Source: Hirudinaria manillensis (lineage: Eukaryota; Annelida; Clitellata; Hirudinida; Hirudinidae). Taken from it: DNA of 64,000 nucleotides. The DNA is taken from positions 376,001 to 440,000 of the forward strand of contig CM067527.1 in assembly GCA_034509925.1 (NCBI GenBank), given 5' to 3'. The translations under genes and the position numbers were made by a program. Under the pieces are notes generated by a model. The model saw only the letters and a list, made by a program, of their open reading frames with translations, did not search any database and was not told the origin of the DNA. Shown here piece after piece: positions 1 to 12,244 of this stretch (positions are counted from its first letter, which is position 1; each line of letters opens with the position of its first letter).

Positions 1-2143
1 ACTGTAAAAGATTGATTCGAGGAGCTGAATAAACTCAGATCTCAATATTGCTTTTAAGTTAATTGTTGATTAAACTTATTCATTCTTTTAAAATCAAGAA
101 TACTCAGAAGTCATAAAATTACATGATAGAGATATTTAATAAGTCTGATCAATTCCTTCATAAGCTTTTCTTAAAAAACCTTATATCAATAGCGATGTCA
201 AAGTTATTAAAAAGTGATGTCATTAATTAATTATTGATTGTTATTAGTTTGATCAACAATGTTGGTTCTCCTAACAAGCGTATCACAACAGAGAATAAAA
301 GTCAATGATGTATGACGTGGCAGGCACATCCCTAGCTAAACTATTTAAATGTCTTTCCTGATTTTAACCTCAATTCCCTAGCTTAAGCATATCTCTTCTA
401 AATTTCTCTACCATTGAAATAAATTAAAAGAATTTAGGCAATGTAAAAATAAAGGAATATTTTTCAAGTGGTAATAAAAAACAATTCTTCACGTAGTAGA
501 TATTGTAAAAGTCTTTAATGTTATTAAAAAACGCAGTTAGAAGAGTTGACGAGCGTGAACACGAATAACAGTTTTTTTTATCCGATATTAAAAGTTATTA
601 GCCATCAAAGCTTTGTTTAATGAAGACTAAGATGTGTCGTTTCATCCCTAAGAAATGTTCTTCAAACATTTTCACCTCGGTGTCAAATTCATTTTAGGCA
701 GGATTGATGTTACAAAATCAATAGATGATTGGCATTAGTGCCCAAGGCATGTTAATGTTATTTAACTACTGTTTGCAAACAATTACCATACGAGAACAGC
801 CCGGACCAAGCTGGAGTTTGGTTAGATGTCCAATTATTGCATCACAGAAGCGGGCTTATTAACACACGATTGTCGGCACACTTCCCATAGTGACAAGTAA
901 TGCCTTAATGTCACAGACCCAGTTAAAGAAAAAAATAACCAATTGCAAACAGAACTATATTTTAAAATTTAAATAAGAAATAAAGTGGTCACGTTATTCA
1001 GAGATAATTTTCATTTATTTATTTATTCATTCAGGAATAATCCTGCCATCATGAACGATGCATGTATGGTCAAGGGAGTATCACTCCATTTACGGACGAC
1101 CCCTCTTGCTGATCAGCTATCCATTCATTTGAGACAATGATCATGAAACCACTCTCTAGAACCAATTCCATATGCAAATGTTTTGAGAGGTTATTTCTTA
1201 AGAATTTATTTAAATTATAATACCTCATTAGACAAATAATTTCGTATTTGACGTTTGAAAGTAATTTTTCGTAAATTAACTATGATAATTATTGTTACGC
1301 AATTATCAATATGGTATATGATAACTGTGCAATATTATCGATCAACTGAAAATATGTTACAGCAAATATATAACTTTACTATCAGTTACTTAGGAGGGAT
1401 TGACAGATATCATCTGTCAAGCCGACAACTAAATTCAAGGTCCAAGCAAATTCAACTTTTTGTTTTATATCGGATTGATGGCCATCTTGCTTTAAAGCCT
1501 TGACAAAGTAGCAAAAAATGGAGATAAGCTCAGGCGGACCAGATTAATGCAGAGATCATTCGTGGCTTATCAAAATAGTCTGAAACAAAGCCAGCTTTTT
1601 GAGAACTCAAATATACAATCTGTTTACAAACAGATTTCGTTGTCTCTAGTCAAGAATATTTTATTGCTTGATGTTTTCTGTTGATTCTGTTAATTTTAGA
1701 AGTCAGAAGTTAAAATCAAAAGTTCGAAAAGATGATCTAAAGGATCCGAATTTCCATATTGCCTGGCACTAGATTAAAATATTAGCATGAACGCGTCATG
1801 TTTATCGCAACGGAGGCGACATTCCAAGAGTCTTTCGAGTGTTTTCATGGTGCCCCAGCACTTCTATTTGTGTCAAGTCGACCCAAAAAAGTGTTGCGCA
1901 ATTAATACGCAAACAATCACAGAGTGAATAGGAAGACATCTTGTCCGGACAAATCTACTGCATTTCTACGAAGTCGAAATGAATTCGCGCACGCTTTGGA
2001 ATAACTAATCTGCAAGTGCTACTAGCTTAACCTGCAAAAGTCCCGTACAGGTGTAACTGCTCTGCTCGGCCTGTAGCTCCTGTAGTTAGTTGTCAAAGTA
2101 CGTGGAGTATCCGAAGCTCCGCCCTTCTAGGCTAACCTAAGTT
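1..2143. other. Non-coding left flank
   Basis: AT-rich DNA with no ORF that has coding character: the longest open stretch (about 80 codons near 1255) has no recognisable domain and no splice context. It probably holds distal regulatory sequence of the gene starting at 2262 or the flank of a gene outside the window. A CG-richer patch from about 1780 to 2130 leads into the promoter. Confidence 0.6.
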
Positions 2144-2144
2144 A

Positions 2145-2164
2145 AACCAATGAGCTCATTGGTT
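2145..2164. promoter_or_regulatory. Perfect palindrome with two inverted CCAAT boxes
   Basis: AACCAATGAGCTCATTGGTT reads identically on both strands and contains CCAAT on the top strand and CCAAT on the bottom strand, 6 bases apart. It lies 26 bases upstream of a TATA box and about 100 bases upstream of the start codon at 2262. CCAAT boxes are bound by NF-Y in animals, so a promoter-proximal role is inferred. A GC-box-like CCGCCC lies at about 2119. Confidence 0.6.
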
Positions 2165-2190
2165 CATTAATTGATTGACGCTCGCTATCG

Positions 2191-2198
2191 TATAAAAG
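2191..2198 (+). promoter_or_regulatory. TATA box
   Basis: TATAAAAG lies 71 bases upstream of the ATG at 2262, which places transcription initiation near 2220. It is a textbook match and sits directly downstream of the CCAAT palindrome, so together they form a compact core promoter for the A1CF/RBM47-like gene. Confidence 0.7.
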
Positions 2199-2261
2199 GT
2201 TCGTTGACTTAGATTGAAAGTCGGAATCGGTCGGCGTTAATACAGGTGCATCGCCTTTTAG

Positions 2262-5200
2262 ATGTCATCGGATATACAAGGTGTTTCGGGGGCCGTGAAC
2301 GAGGCCGCTTTGCGGGCCCTCATGGACAAAACTGGCTACCCAATAGAACAAAAGTCCGGCACCGGTCAGAGAATCTACGGCCCTCCGCCGCCGGGCCATC
2401 CGCTAAGAGATGCCGGCCAGCCGGGCCGTGGATGCGAAGTCTTTGTCGGCAAGCTGCCTAGGGACTGCTTCGAGGATGAACTGGTACCGGTCTTGGAGAG
2501 ATGTGGTTCCCTGTACGAGGTCAGGATGATGATGGATTTCACCGGAAGCAACAGGGGCTTCTGCTTTGCCACCTTCGGCGATCCTGAGTGCGCCAGAAGG
2601 GCCACGCGCGAGCTCAACAACTTTGAAATCAGACCCGGCTGTCACATCGGAGTCTGTCTGAGCGTGGACAACTGTCGCCTCTTCTTGGGAGGCATACCTC
2701 GTGACAAGCAGCGTCAGCACATCTTGGAGGCCATCTCGAAGCTCGTCTCCGACGTCAAGGACGTCATAGTCAAGCCGGACCCCAAGGAGAAGCACAAGAA
2801 CAGAGGATTTGCTTTCGTCGAGTTTTATTCCCATCATTCTGCCGCTATGGCCAGGAGAAAGCTGGCAGTCAAGAAGGTGCGCATGTGGGATCAGGAAATT
2901 GCCGTCGACTGGGCCGAACCAGAGCCAGAAATCGATAAGGAGATCATGGACAAGGTAGGACCAATTTAGTTCTGTGTTGACTTTATTTTCTAAGTAACTC
3001 TTTATCAAAATTTATGTAGTAGCACGATTGAGTTTTGATTGAAATTGCCTGGTAGCGTGGTGAGAGACATAGCCAGGGTCTCTTGAAAGCTCACGGGTAA
3101 GTCTCGAAAAAAAAAAGACAGATCAATCGATAGATGTTTACTTTAAGGTGCTAGGATACCTCTATATGCGAAGGCGGCTCTTGGAAGGCATGCAAATGAT
3201 AGGCAAACAAATTCACTGTTGACTTTGTCTCCTACACAGACTCTTGTCGAAGTATTGGTTTCATTGAGACAAGTAGGAATTCGTAGCGAGTCAAAATCAC
3301 ATCATATATACAGACATGTTAATAATAATATTATTATTAACAATGTAAATCTGGCTATTTGCAAACACCTTGGGCAAAGGCGTCACAATATAATCCTAAT
3401 AACGGAATACTTTTAGGAATACTTCTGAACATAAGTAAGCACAACGACGTTTCTAAGTGCAATCTTCTGAGTGCAACACCATCGGTGCATAGTATTTAGT
3501 TATTTACTGTGAATAAATTTTGTATATTCGTAAAAGCACACAAAAAAATATATATATATATATAAGAATAAACGGTCATGTCTCGATTCGTCTCGTAGAG
3601 AGCCGAGCGAGACTGTCACATCGGCCTTTGTACTGCCTTATCATCTCCATCGTCTGCAGAGCTAACGATTTCTGATTATTAAAGTCCGATTTAAATGTCC
3701 CCTGGCATTCTCTAGTCTAAACTTTGGTCCAAAACCGGGGTGGCAGAGGAGCTCTTTATTATTCTCATTGTCCTGGACTGGGCATTGTTTGATGTTGGCT
3801 GGCTTTGATTGTTCGAATTGAAATTCTTTCTAGTGGAATGGATCGGATTGAAAATTTCATTTAGGAGCCCAACTCATAAGCTGCCCGTCTGGAACATGAT
3901 GCAGTCGGTTGCATCACGACGTTTAGTAATTACGATGATTAGTAATTATTCTGCTCAACTCCAAGATTTAACTTTCGTTGCTCAATTTAGCAAATAATCG
4001 TCTTTGTTTGATGAATAACATAATTATAATCGTTACGTAATGTTATTAATAATTAATATAAATCACAACAAAACAATCATCCCGAAATAGGTCAAAGTGC
4101 TCTACTTCTACAACCTCACTCTCAGCACGACAGAGCAAGCCATCGAAAAGCTCTGCGTCGAGCTCTTGGGCAAGAACGGCGTGGTGGAAAGGGTCAGAAA
4201 GTTGAAGGACTTTGCCTTCGTCCACTTCAAAGAGAGGGAGGATGCCCTCAAGATCATGGAGGAGATGGACGGTTAGATTTTAATTAGAACAATTTGCAAG
4301 CAATGAACGAAACAAAACAAAAATGACGTCGATGAACGCATCTATCGACATTGTCCTGTGCTAACTGCTTTTTACTTTGACTGTTTAGGCAAAAATTTTG
4401 ATGGCTCGGCCATAAAAATCACCCTGGCCAAACCAGCAGAAAAGAAACCCCAACTGAAGGCACCTCAGCCAATAGCAGGGCCGGTAATGTGAACTTTTTT
4501 CTTATTGGTTACTTTTAATCTTGCTAGCCCCGAGATTTAAAACAAATAATCGTACCGACTTGCTATCAAAGTTATCAAGATCAGCTATCAAAATTAATGA
4601 TAATTAACTTCTCATTAGAATCGTAAATAGTTTTAATTCTTCATTGAAAGCTTCCATCGGACATTTTGCACAATAGTCGCAGCTACTTCTCTATATATCT
4701 CGCTTTCGTCATCATCATCGTCGTCGTCGTCGTATTCATCATCATGGTATGGCGATTACATACTTGGTGTAACCGTAAGAAGAAAAACATCGGATCGATA
4801 TCACCTACCCTGGTCTGAGTTTTCATAGCCCGGGGTCAAATATGAATTGGGAATCTGTCTAGAAAGTTGCTATGTGTCGTTTCAAATTGTGAATTCGCCC
4901 CTTGCGGCTACTACCGTCTGCTACACCATAATTATAATCATTGCTATCATTCGACTATCGACATCGCTATCAGCATCGTTTCTGCTTTTCGCACATTTTA
5001 TTATAGGCGTGCTTGTGCCGTCCTACCTTGATTGCCACTTGCCAGGTAGTCAAAGGCAGACAGAGTCCTTGAGGAAGAAGGAAACATTCCTGCATACTTG
5101 CTGTGTTTAATTGGGGATGTTTTTGACACATACTGCAGTGTCGTTTTATGGCATTCTTTCGAAAAGTTTCAAATTAGTAATTCCAAACGAGAAGTGTGAG

Positions 5201-8200
5201 ATATGATTAGCCAGAGAGCCATCGTCTCAACGAGAGATCTCCGCGAGTGGACCGGGCTTTGGCTAATTCGAAGCACGATCCGAATTCTAACTTCTTCATT
5301 GTCGTTGAAGTCAATTAAGTCTAAGAGAACATCGGCCTGCTTATCCTATTTGAAATATTACACAGGTTAAATAGGAGAACATTCGAAATAGTTTATGAAT
5401 GCCTGAGTGGCTTTTCACTGAAATTCTCGAAGACGAAAGTAACTCGATTGCTAAGAATAGGCAGTCAGTTAGGCAGGCTGTCTTTGAAATTCCAAAGATG
5501 ACAAATTCTTGAAAAATTACAGTAGCTCATCGTCATCATCGGATCGGTTTTATCCAATCGCACCTTTGACGATTATTGATTAAACGCAGGTCAAACTATT
5601 GCAAACTGTTTCCATCGAACTTCATTTCAATTTATCCATTTCAATATTCAATAATTAGCAACGTCCAATTTGCCTGTCTCTTGCAAGGCTGCCGAGAGAA
5701 CATAATCGTGAAAGTCGCATTAGGCGAGAACATTTCCAGTGCAAAGCGACTGATAGATTTGATTCCAATGGTCGAGGCACTGACTGCCAGTCTCTAAATT
5801 GAATAATTGACAATAATATCGCTCGTAAATCGGAATCCGAGATCATTATCAAGCCCATCGGCCTCGATGTGGTTTTAGGATATGCAAAACATTCCATTCT
5901 ATGTACACCTGTGATTGTACTAATCAGAATCCATTTACTTGCAGTAGGTTTAAGAATGTCAAGAGTCAAGCCGTATGTTTGACCAGAAATTTGAATATTT
6001 TGAATTCAAAATGCAGCTGAGTAAACAGATCGTCTGCCCAAATAGTACGGGCCATTTTCTTTTTTGTTCTTTGGTTCCATCAAAAAAAAAGATTATGAGT
6101 CAACGGATACGCACGGAAGAATAAATTCAATACATTTTCAATATAATGCAGCTGTCAATGCAGCAAAATGCAACTTCTCTTTACAATTACTTTCGCATTC
6201 ATCCCGAAACTGTAGGTCGTATTTACAAAAGCAGTATTCTATTCCTATTTTCAATTGCAAATCAGCAAATCGCAAACTTGGCGATACGATGAAATTCGTC
6301 GAAGCTTTTAAAAAAACAGCGCCAGTCTGCCAAGTTGTTTATTTCAAACGATTTTTTAATTTGTTTTCAAATTATTTATTTTTCTTTTGAGTCAATAAAA
6401 TTTATCTGAATTTAATAAATTAATTTAATGTAGTACAAACGTTTATTGAGATGTGAAATTAATTGAATGGAATGATTTTACAGTTTTATTCTTGAAACAA
6501 ATTCACTTTTAATAATCTATATAATGCTTAATTCATCCATTAATTGATCGTATTTGCGACTTATATTTCAGGGTCTTATCGTTACGCCCAGCGGCGCCAT
6601 TTTACTCCAACAAGGATTGGATGCGGCCACTTTAGCCAAGTAATTATAATCTTCGTCAATGTAAACGATGTGTCACGCCTGAATGGAGATTGAAACTCAA
6701 ACGTCTTTCAACATCGAACTTCTTAATCAATCGATTGATACATCATTAGCGTCGCCTTTTCAGCACCAAAGAAGCCTCGCTCAGAAATCCGCTCGTAATG
6801 GGAGTAAAGGACGGACCGAAGGGCAGAGCTAGGGGAGCTGGTGGGATTGGAAAGGTCTATTCCAGATCATCGTCTCTCAAAAGACCCAGCATGGAAGTAA
6901 GTTTCGAATGCTGCACTGACTTGACTTTTTTAATTTCTTTTTTCTTCTTGATAAGTGCTCAAAGGTACCAGGTATTGGTTGTACATTTTTTTTTTTAAAC
7001 CGGCATGGCATATCAGTTGTCGATTGTTATCCTGTAGGTCACAAGTTCCTGGATTAGACTAGCGTGAGAGTTTAGAATTATTTTCAAAGTTTAATGCCGC
7101 TTTTAAAGTTTAAGGCTTAGGAATAATAAACGAAAGCGTTGGCTTCAGCGAAATCGAAAATACATCGCCGATAGAATGGCTCTGATTCTGACTTTTTTTT
7201 TCATTCCGAATCCTTTTAAATCAATTAATGCTAGTGCAAATTGAAGTCCCGATATAATGAATAAAATTGCTTCTACCTTGAAGGCTGGAGCGATCCAATA
7301 AACATTTTTCATACCTTTGATAATTAGTCAGTCACGAGCATTTCTGATTGGAAGTCGATGATTTATAATCTTCTCTCCATCCGTTTCCTATCGTTTCGAT
7401 CTCATCGAAAAATCTGATTAGAGTTGCAGTGAACGACCACGAGTTGATTTCAATGACAGAAATTGGTTTCTGCTTCGCTCGAGATTTTTTTTGTTGCTCT
7501 AAAATGTACTTATATTATCTCTTAGTGGAGGACCGTTGGAAATTCTGCGTAATTTCTGCGTTTTCCTAGTCAACGATTGAGCCTTTTGTTGCCTAAAAAA
7601 ATGAAGATAAAGAAACTTTGAAGTCTCAAAACTCTATCTTTTTGCTATCCTTTTTCATGTTTTTTTGTTTTTACAACCTTTTTCCAGCAACTGAAGCTAA
7701 CTCCGCTCAACGATTTCGTCGCAACCAATCCCGTACTTTTGAGCACCACTCAAGTCAAGACCGCTGTTCAGGTACGGTGTTTTTAAAAGACATTTCTGAG
7801 TACTGTGTTTGCGCGAAATTGCTTAAGAGATCCTGAGTTCAATTTTTGCCGTGTGCTTTACTAGTGTTAATATATTTTTAGGTTGCTATCGGTTTGTGTT
7901 TTGTTTGTATAATTTTTCGCCTGTACATGTATCTATGTTTAAATTTAGTCGATAGATGTCTATCAAATGATGCTTTTTTTTCAGGCCCTTGAAGAGGCAT
8001 GTCGGGTCCGTGGGCTGGCTTGCCCCCAATACGAAGTCACCACAAACGGAAGCGGCGATGATATCACTTTCTTTTCTAGGGTAGGGCAATGTTTTCAAGT
8101 GATTTAAAAAAAAGATTCCTAAATGATTGAATAATATTTGTAATTATTTTGGAATTCCTCATTAGAAACAGATTAATATTATTATTATTCTCATTGGCTG

Positions 8201-8913
8201 AATATAATTCTTTCCCATTTGACAGGTATTCCTGCATTCTTTAAACCTAGTTTTCACAAACAGTAGAGCCTGCAAATACAAGGAGGAATCATGCGAACAG
8301 GCTGCCTTCTTGGCTTTAAAAATGATAGGTAAGAACAAAATAAAATAAAATAAATGTGAACTGACTTTACCTCTCTGACCAATTAGGTAGTCGTTCCTTA
8401 TTTGATAATCACTTGTCTTATCGCAGCTTGGATATTCTCATATTTAAAAGCTGTAATTGTTTTGTTATTTCAGAAGAAAGAATGCCACTAATGCCAGTCA
8501 TACCTCAATACTGTTCAATATTTCCGGGAAGTAGCCATCCGGCCGGTGCTCCTATGATGCCGATGAATCCCGTCATGATGGAGAGGATACCCCATCACGA
8601 GTATCTAGTTCCAGCCCCTTACATATCTGCCAACGGTTCTCAAATTCTCATGGCACCTCAGGCCCTAATGGTTCGACCCACTGTGGACGGGCAGCTTGAA
8701 ATGCCCCCAAACTTCTACCCAATGGTTCAGAATGGATACATCTTCGGTCAAGTAGACGACAACAACAACCATGCGTTTAGCATCAACCAGACGGCCATGG
8801 TCCCTTTGGTTCAACAGCCTTATAATATCCTACTACCTCTTGCTCCTCCAGTCTCTAACGCCACATTGCAAGGTGGGCATGCTATGGTTGAGTCTATAAT
8901 TTTCTTTCGTTAG
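2262..8913 (+). CDS. RBM47/A1CF: A1CF/RBM46/RBM47-family RNA-binding protein
   Basis: Nine coding exons: 2262-2954, 4091-4271, 4389-4483, 6572-6639, 6764-6896, 7688-7771, 7985-8080, 8226-8328 and 8474-8913. Every junction is GT-AG and the phases agree, giving 630 residues (vertebrate A1CF and RBM47 are about 590). The first exon holds RRM1 (about 57-135, with RNP1 GFCFATF) and RRM2 (about 137-217, RNP1 GFAFVEF, ending in AVDWAEPE, a family hallmark). RRM3 spans 232-305 (VLYFYNLTLST, FAFVHF). Residues about 412-486 form the DND1/A1CF-type double-stranded-RNA-binding domain. The tail is rich in Pro, Met and Asn. Known members are nuclear hnRNP-like proteins; A1CF and RBM47 are APOBEC1 editing cofactors, but the role in this animal is unknown. 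TTTTAG directly precedes the ATG. An alternative final splice at 8873 (CAAG|GTGGGC) to an unseen last exon is possible. Confidence 0.93.
7916..7960 (+). repeat. Dispersed repeat fragment, copy 1
   Basis: Intronic sequence whose first 29 bases (TTCGCCTGTACATGTATCTA and onward) recur at 10703-10731 with one mismatch. Its last 24 bases (GTTTAAATTTAGTCGATAGA and onward) recur at 10088-10111 with one mismatch. The shared halves suggest pieces of one dispersed, probably transposon-derived family. Confidence 0.5.
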
Positions 8914-10087
8914 GTTCATTTCTAGACTGAATTATTCGATTAAATGACGAATGAACTAAATAATAATAAATGTTATTATTATGACTGTAATTGTCAACTG
9001 TAACAACAATAACAATAATAGCACTAGTAAAGGTATTTGCTCGGATTAACGAGCTGTTGATATAAATGAATAAATGAGATTAACATTGAATCGATCTAAA
9101 ATGTTTCAGTGCCTGTAAGCCACAACGCTTGAAAAAAAAGTCTGAAGACCATTTGAACTAGGGCAACCTTCTTCAACTTTTATACATTGTTGCTGTTGTT
9201 GATGTCGTCGTTGTTGTTGTTTTACGTTGAGTAAATGAATCGCATCTCTACCAAGATGGCGGAGGAGTTAGATCTGTGACAAGAGTTCCTATGAGGTGTT
9301 CTGCAGTCCCCCAGCAAGAATTTCACGTAGACCTTCCATCGCACCGGGGTTATTTATTTGTCTCCTAGACATTTTGAACTTATTGGACGTTTTGTAGTGG
9401 TACAATGATGTTGAAATTGTTTATAAGCCTTATTTGTTCATACCTTGATATATCATCGTTGCCTCCTATGCACTCCATAGCGGCACTCAGTTTCACTGTA
9501 TACTTGGTATCAAAGTTTCTCCACCAGTTTCGTTTTTAAAATGGATGCCGGAATGAGAATTTTTTTCTGATAATATACCTTATACTACATCCTCCAGTTT
9601 GCAATTTAACATGGCCATTTTCGTTTTCACGTTTCTATGCCTACAGTTCAAGATGGCGTCCGCGGCGTTTCGTGTTTTTGTACAGAAACGTTTCCGTGTT
9701 CTCATCTAATCGAGTGGATTACGTTTGCCTAGTTTTAATCGTAGAGCAATGTTTTCAATGTATTTTCACAGTGCATCTTGATGGCATTCTGCAGAAGATG
9801 GTTCTAATATGTCTTTCAGGATGGGTAAACGTTTTATCTTCTTGTACGATATCGTCCAGTCGTTGGCGTTGCCTTAGTTGAAATATTTATCTCATACGCA
9901 GAATTTCCACTAGCCAAAACCCTAGCTCATCGAATGTTGCTTTTCTTAACATTATTCGAGAGAGAGAGAGAGTGGTGTGTTTATTTATTTCCGAGCATAT
10001 TTTACACTTACAATATTTGAATACTGCCATTTTGTATGGTCTGGTCTTAAAACTTGTCTCCTACCTCTGATGAAAACGTGAAGCGTT

Positions 10088-10111
10088 GTTTAAATTTAAT
10101 CGATAGATGTC
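10088..10111 (+). repeat. Dispersed repeat fragment, copy 2
   Basis: GTTTAAATTTAATCGATAGA followed by TGTC matches 7937-7960 at 23 of 24 positions. It lies in the gene-free interval; only this half of the element is present. Confidence 0.45.
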
Positions 10112-10702
10112 GGGAACAATTATAATTACGACGCCATAATTTATTAATTACCAAAGAAAAAACATCAACAAAAAGAGACAAGAGCAAAATATTCTACCCA
10201 ACAAAATGGCTATTGAAATCATTTTTCTCAAATCTAGAGTTGAAGGCGTTGGCGAGCCCTTGAATGTGAACTAAAAAGTTTCAAACTTTCCAATTGATGC
10301 TTCTACAGTTTATATCCTGAAATACCCTTAAATAATATAATATAATAATAAATAAGTTTTGAATAAATTTCTGTAAATAATTCTCTACTAAGTACAGCCC
10401 TGATAATGTTCCAGTCAAGTGACATTTCAATAACTCATTCGAGTCTCGTTCGCCCTACTCAAATGTTGCTGATCTTTGGCCTTTCGCCTCGGACGTCTCT
10501 CGTTTCACTGTGTAACTTTAATATCGTCAACCTCCAACAAATGATACATCATTCGATATTTCTGTACGCATTTCAAGCATCAGAATCGTAGGCAACCGCT
10601 AAGAATATAGCTTTTCCAAGGATCTCCTATTACTCCACCTGCCGTCAGAAACCCGCTAACACCTCCCTATCGAGCGCTAGGAAAATAAACCATGTATAAT
10701 TG

Positions 10703-10731
10703 TTCGCCTGTACGTGTATCTATGTTTAAAT
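10703..10731 (+). repeat. Dispersed repeat fragment, copy 3
   Basis: TTCGCCTGTACGTGTATCTA continuing TGTTTAAAT matches 7916-7944 with one mismatch. It contains the left half of the element only. Confidence 0.45.
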
Positions 10732-12244
10732 CTGCTCTTAAAAAATCTAATCTGCTCTATGCTGCTATTAAAAAAAATCATGGCCTGGCTCTTAATCACA
10801 CACTATAAAGCCACGTCGCTCAGATATCCGACACACAACTTTCAATTTGCAACTTTTCCTTGACCCAATCAGTGACCTACATAATTCATAATCCTTAGTC
10901 ATTCTCTCAGCTCAGTCGAATTTACTCCTCAGAGTTTCATAGCATTGCATTCGGTTTCTACAAACAACTTCAAAGCAACAGCTCAAAGTAAAAAAAATTT
11001 TTGTTATAAATACAATCCCGCCCTCGGTTCACGTCATAAACTCTTTTAAAGTACCAGTTTCGCATGCAAACTATATTTATGATTTACATCCGTTACTAAA
11101 TTTAAAAATAAAACAAGCCTTTTTTATTAACTCCTGAAATGAACATGTTCAAAGCAAATTGAATCAACACGGACACACGCACGACGAAGGAGGCATCTAA
11201 TATGGAATAAGATAATCAAAGAAAACAATACCGTACGAATCTGCCAATTTAATAAAGACTATAACAGTAATAATAATAATAAATAATAATAATAATAATA
11301 ATAGTGACAAAGTGTTATCAGTCAACTGGTAAGATGGTAAGCTTGCCAGTAATAGTGATGAAAATACAGGATAATATTAAAAGTTTAAAAACAATTGTCA
11401 ATGACAAATGGAAGGATCATAAAGAAGGTGAAATACACATTGCCATCAAGTTATATGGATGCAGATTATTTACTTTACAAGGCACGAACCAACTCCATGG
11501 CCCAGACTAAGGCAGAAGCTAATTAGAATCATCCAACATGGCTGCTCAATGCAGAGGCATCAAAAAAACTAAAATTAAAAAAAAAAAAAGAGTCACAAAT
11601 ACAAAAATTGTCGAATAATTTCTAGCAAGGAGGTACAAAATAAATGGCCCGATTGGCGAAATATTGCAGATTAACTCGACATTTTTATTTGGATATGCAA
11701 CGTCCCCGAAATGAACTCGAGAATCTAAAACCCAGCAGACGACAAAAAACACGCGCCGGACGGATCTAGAATAAATTAATGCACCATTTGGGACTCAGGA
11801 ATCAAAGTATAAAAAAAAAAAAATTGAAAATTCTAAAAAAATAAGAAAGACAAATAAAAAATACTTTTGAATTACAAAATTTGAACTGAAATTAAATGAA
11901 AATTTAAGACTCGACATTTGAACGGAAAATATGACGACGACATCGATGCCAGTGGATAGGCTCACTTGACGATGGAATCAAACCAAAAGACAAAGAGACG
12001 CATTAAAACCAAGAACAATGATATAAGCAATGTCAAATGTTTACGACTAATGGTAGCTCATAAACTGGCCGATCCGAGTAATTTATGTAGCACACAATCA
12101 CCAAGAAGCCCGTTATCATCACCTCTGCCGTCGATTATCTGTCAAGGTCATTGAGGTTAACCAGTACGGTCCCAACAAAATGTTAGCAGATGCTTTCGTG
12201 TAATCACAGCCACTCTTTCGACTCGAAAGCAGAAGTGCCGATTT

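Larger units (their letters stand above)
8914..12244. other. Long gene-free interval between convergent genes
   Basis: 3.3 kb between the stop codons of two convergent genes. No ORF has coding character. It holds the 3' UTR of the A1CF/RBM47-like gene (AATAAT/AATAAA-rich near 10320-10380), fragments of a dispersed repeat at 10088-10111 and 10703-10731, a short GAGA run near 9960 and AAT runs near 11265-11300. An undetected terminal exon or non-coding RNA cannot be excluded. Confidence 0.5.

Noticed and set aside
8470-8913. Reading the tail of the A1CF-like gene as a separate gene starting at an upstream codon near 8413
   Set aside because: The acceptor at 8473 joins in phase to the dsRBD exon ending 8328, and the total length is a whole number of codons, so it is the last exon of the same gene.
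11304-11510. 68-codon ORF in the long gene-free interval
   Set aside because: No domain, no signal peptide and AT-driven composition; flanked by AAT repeats.
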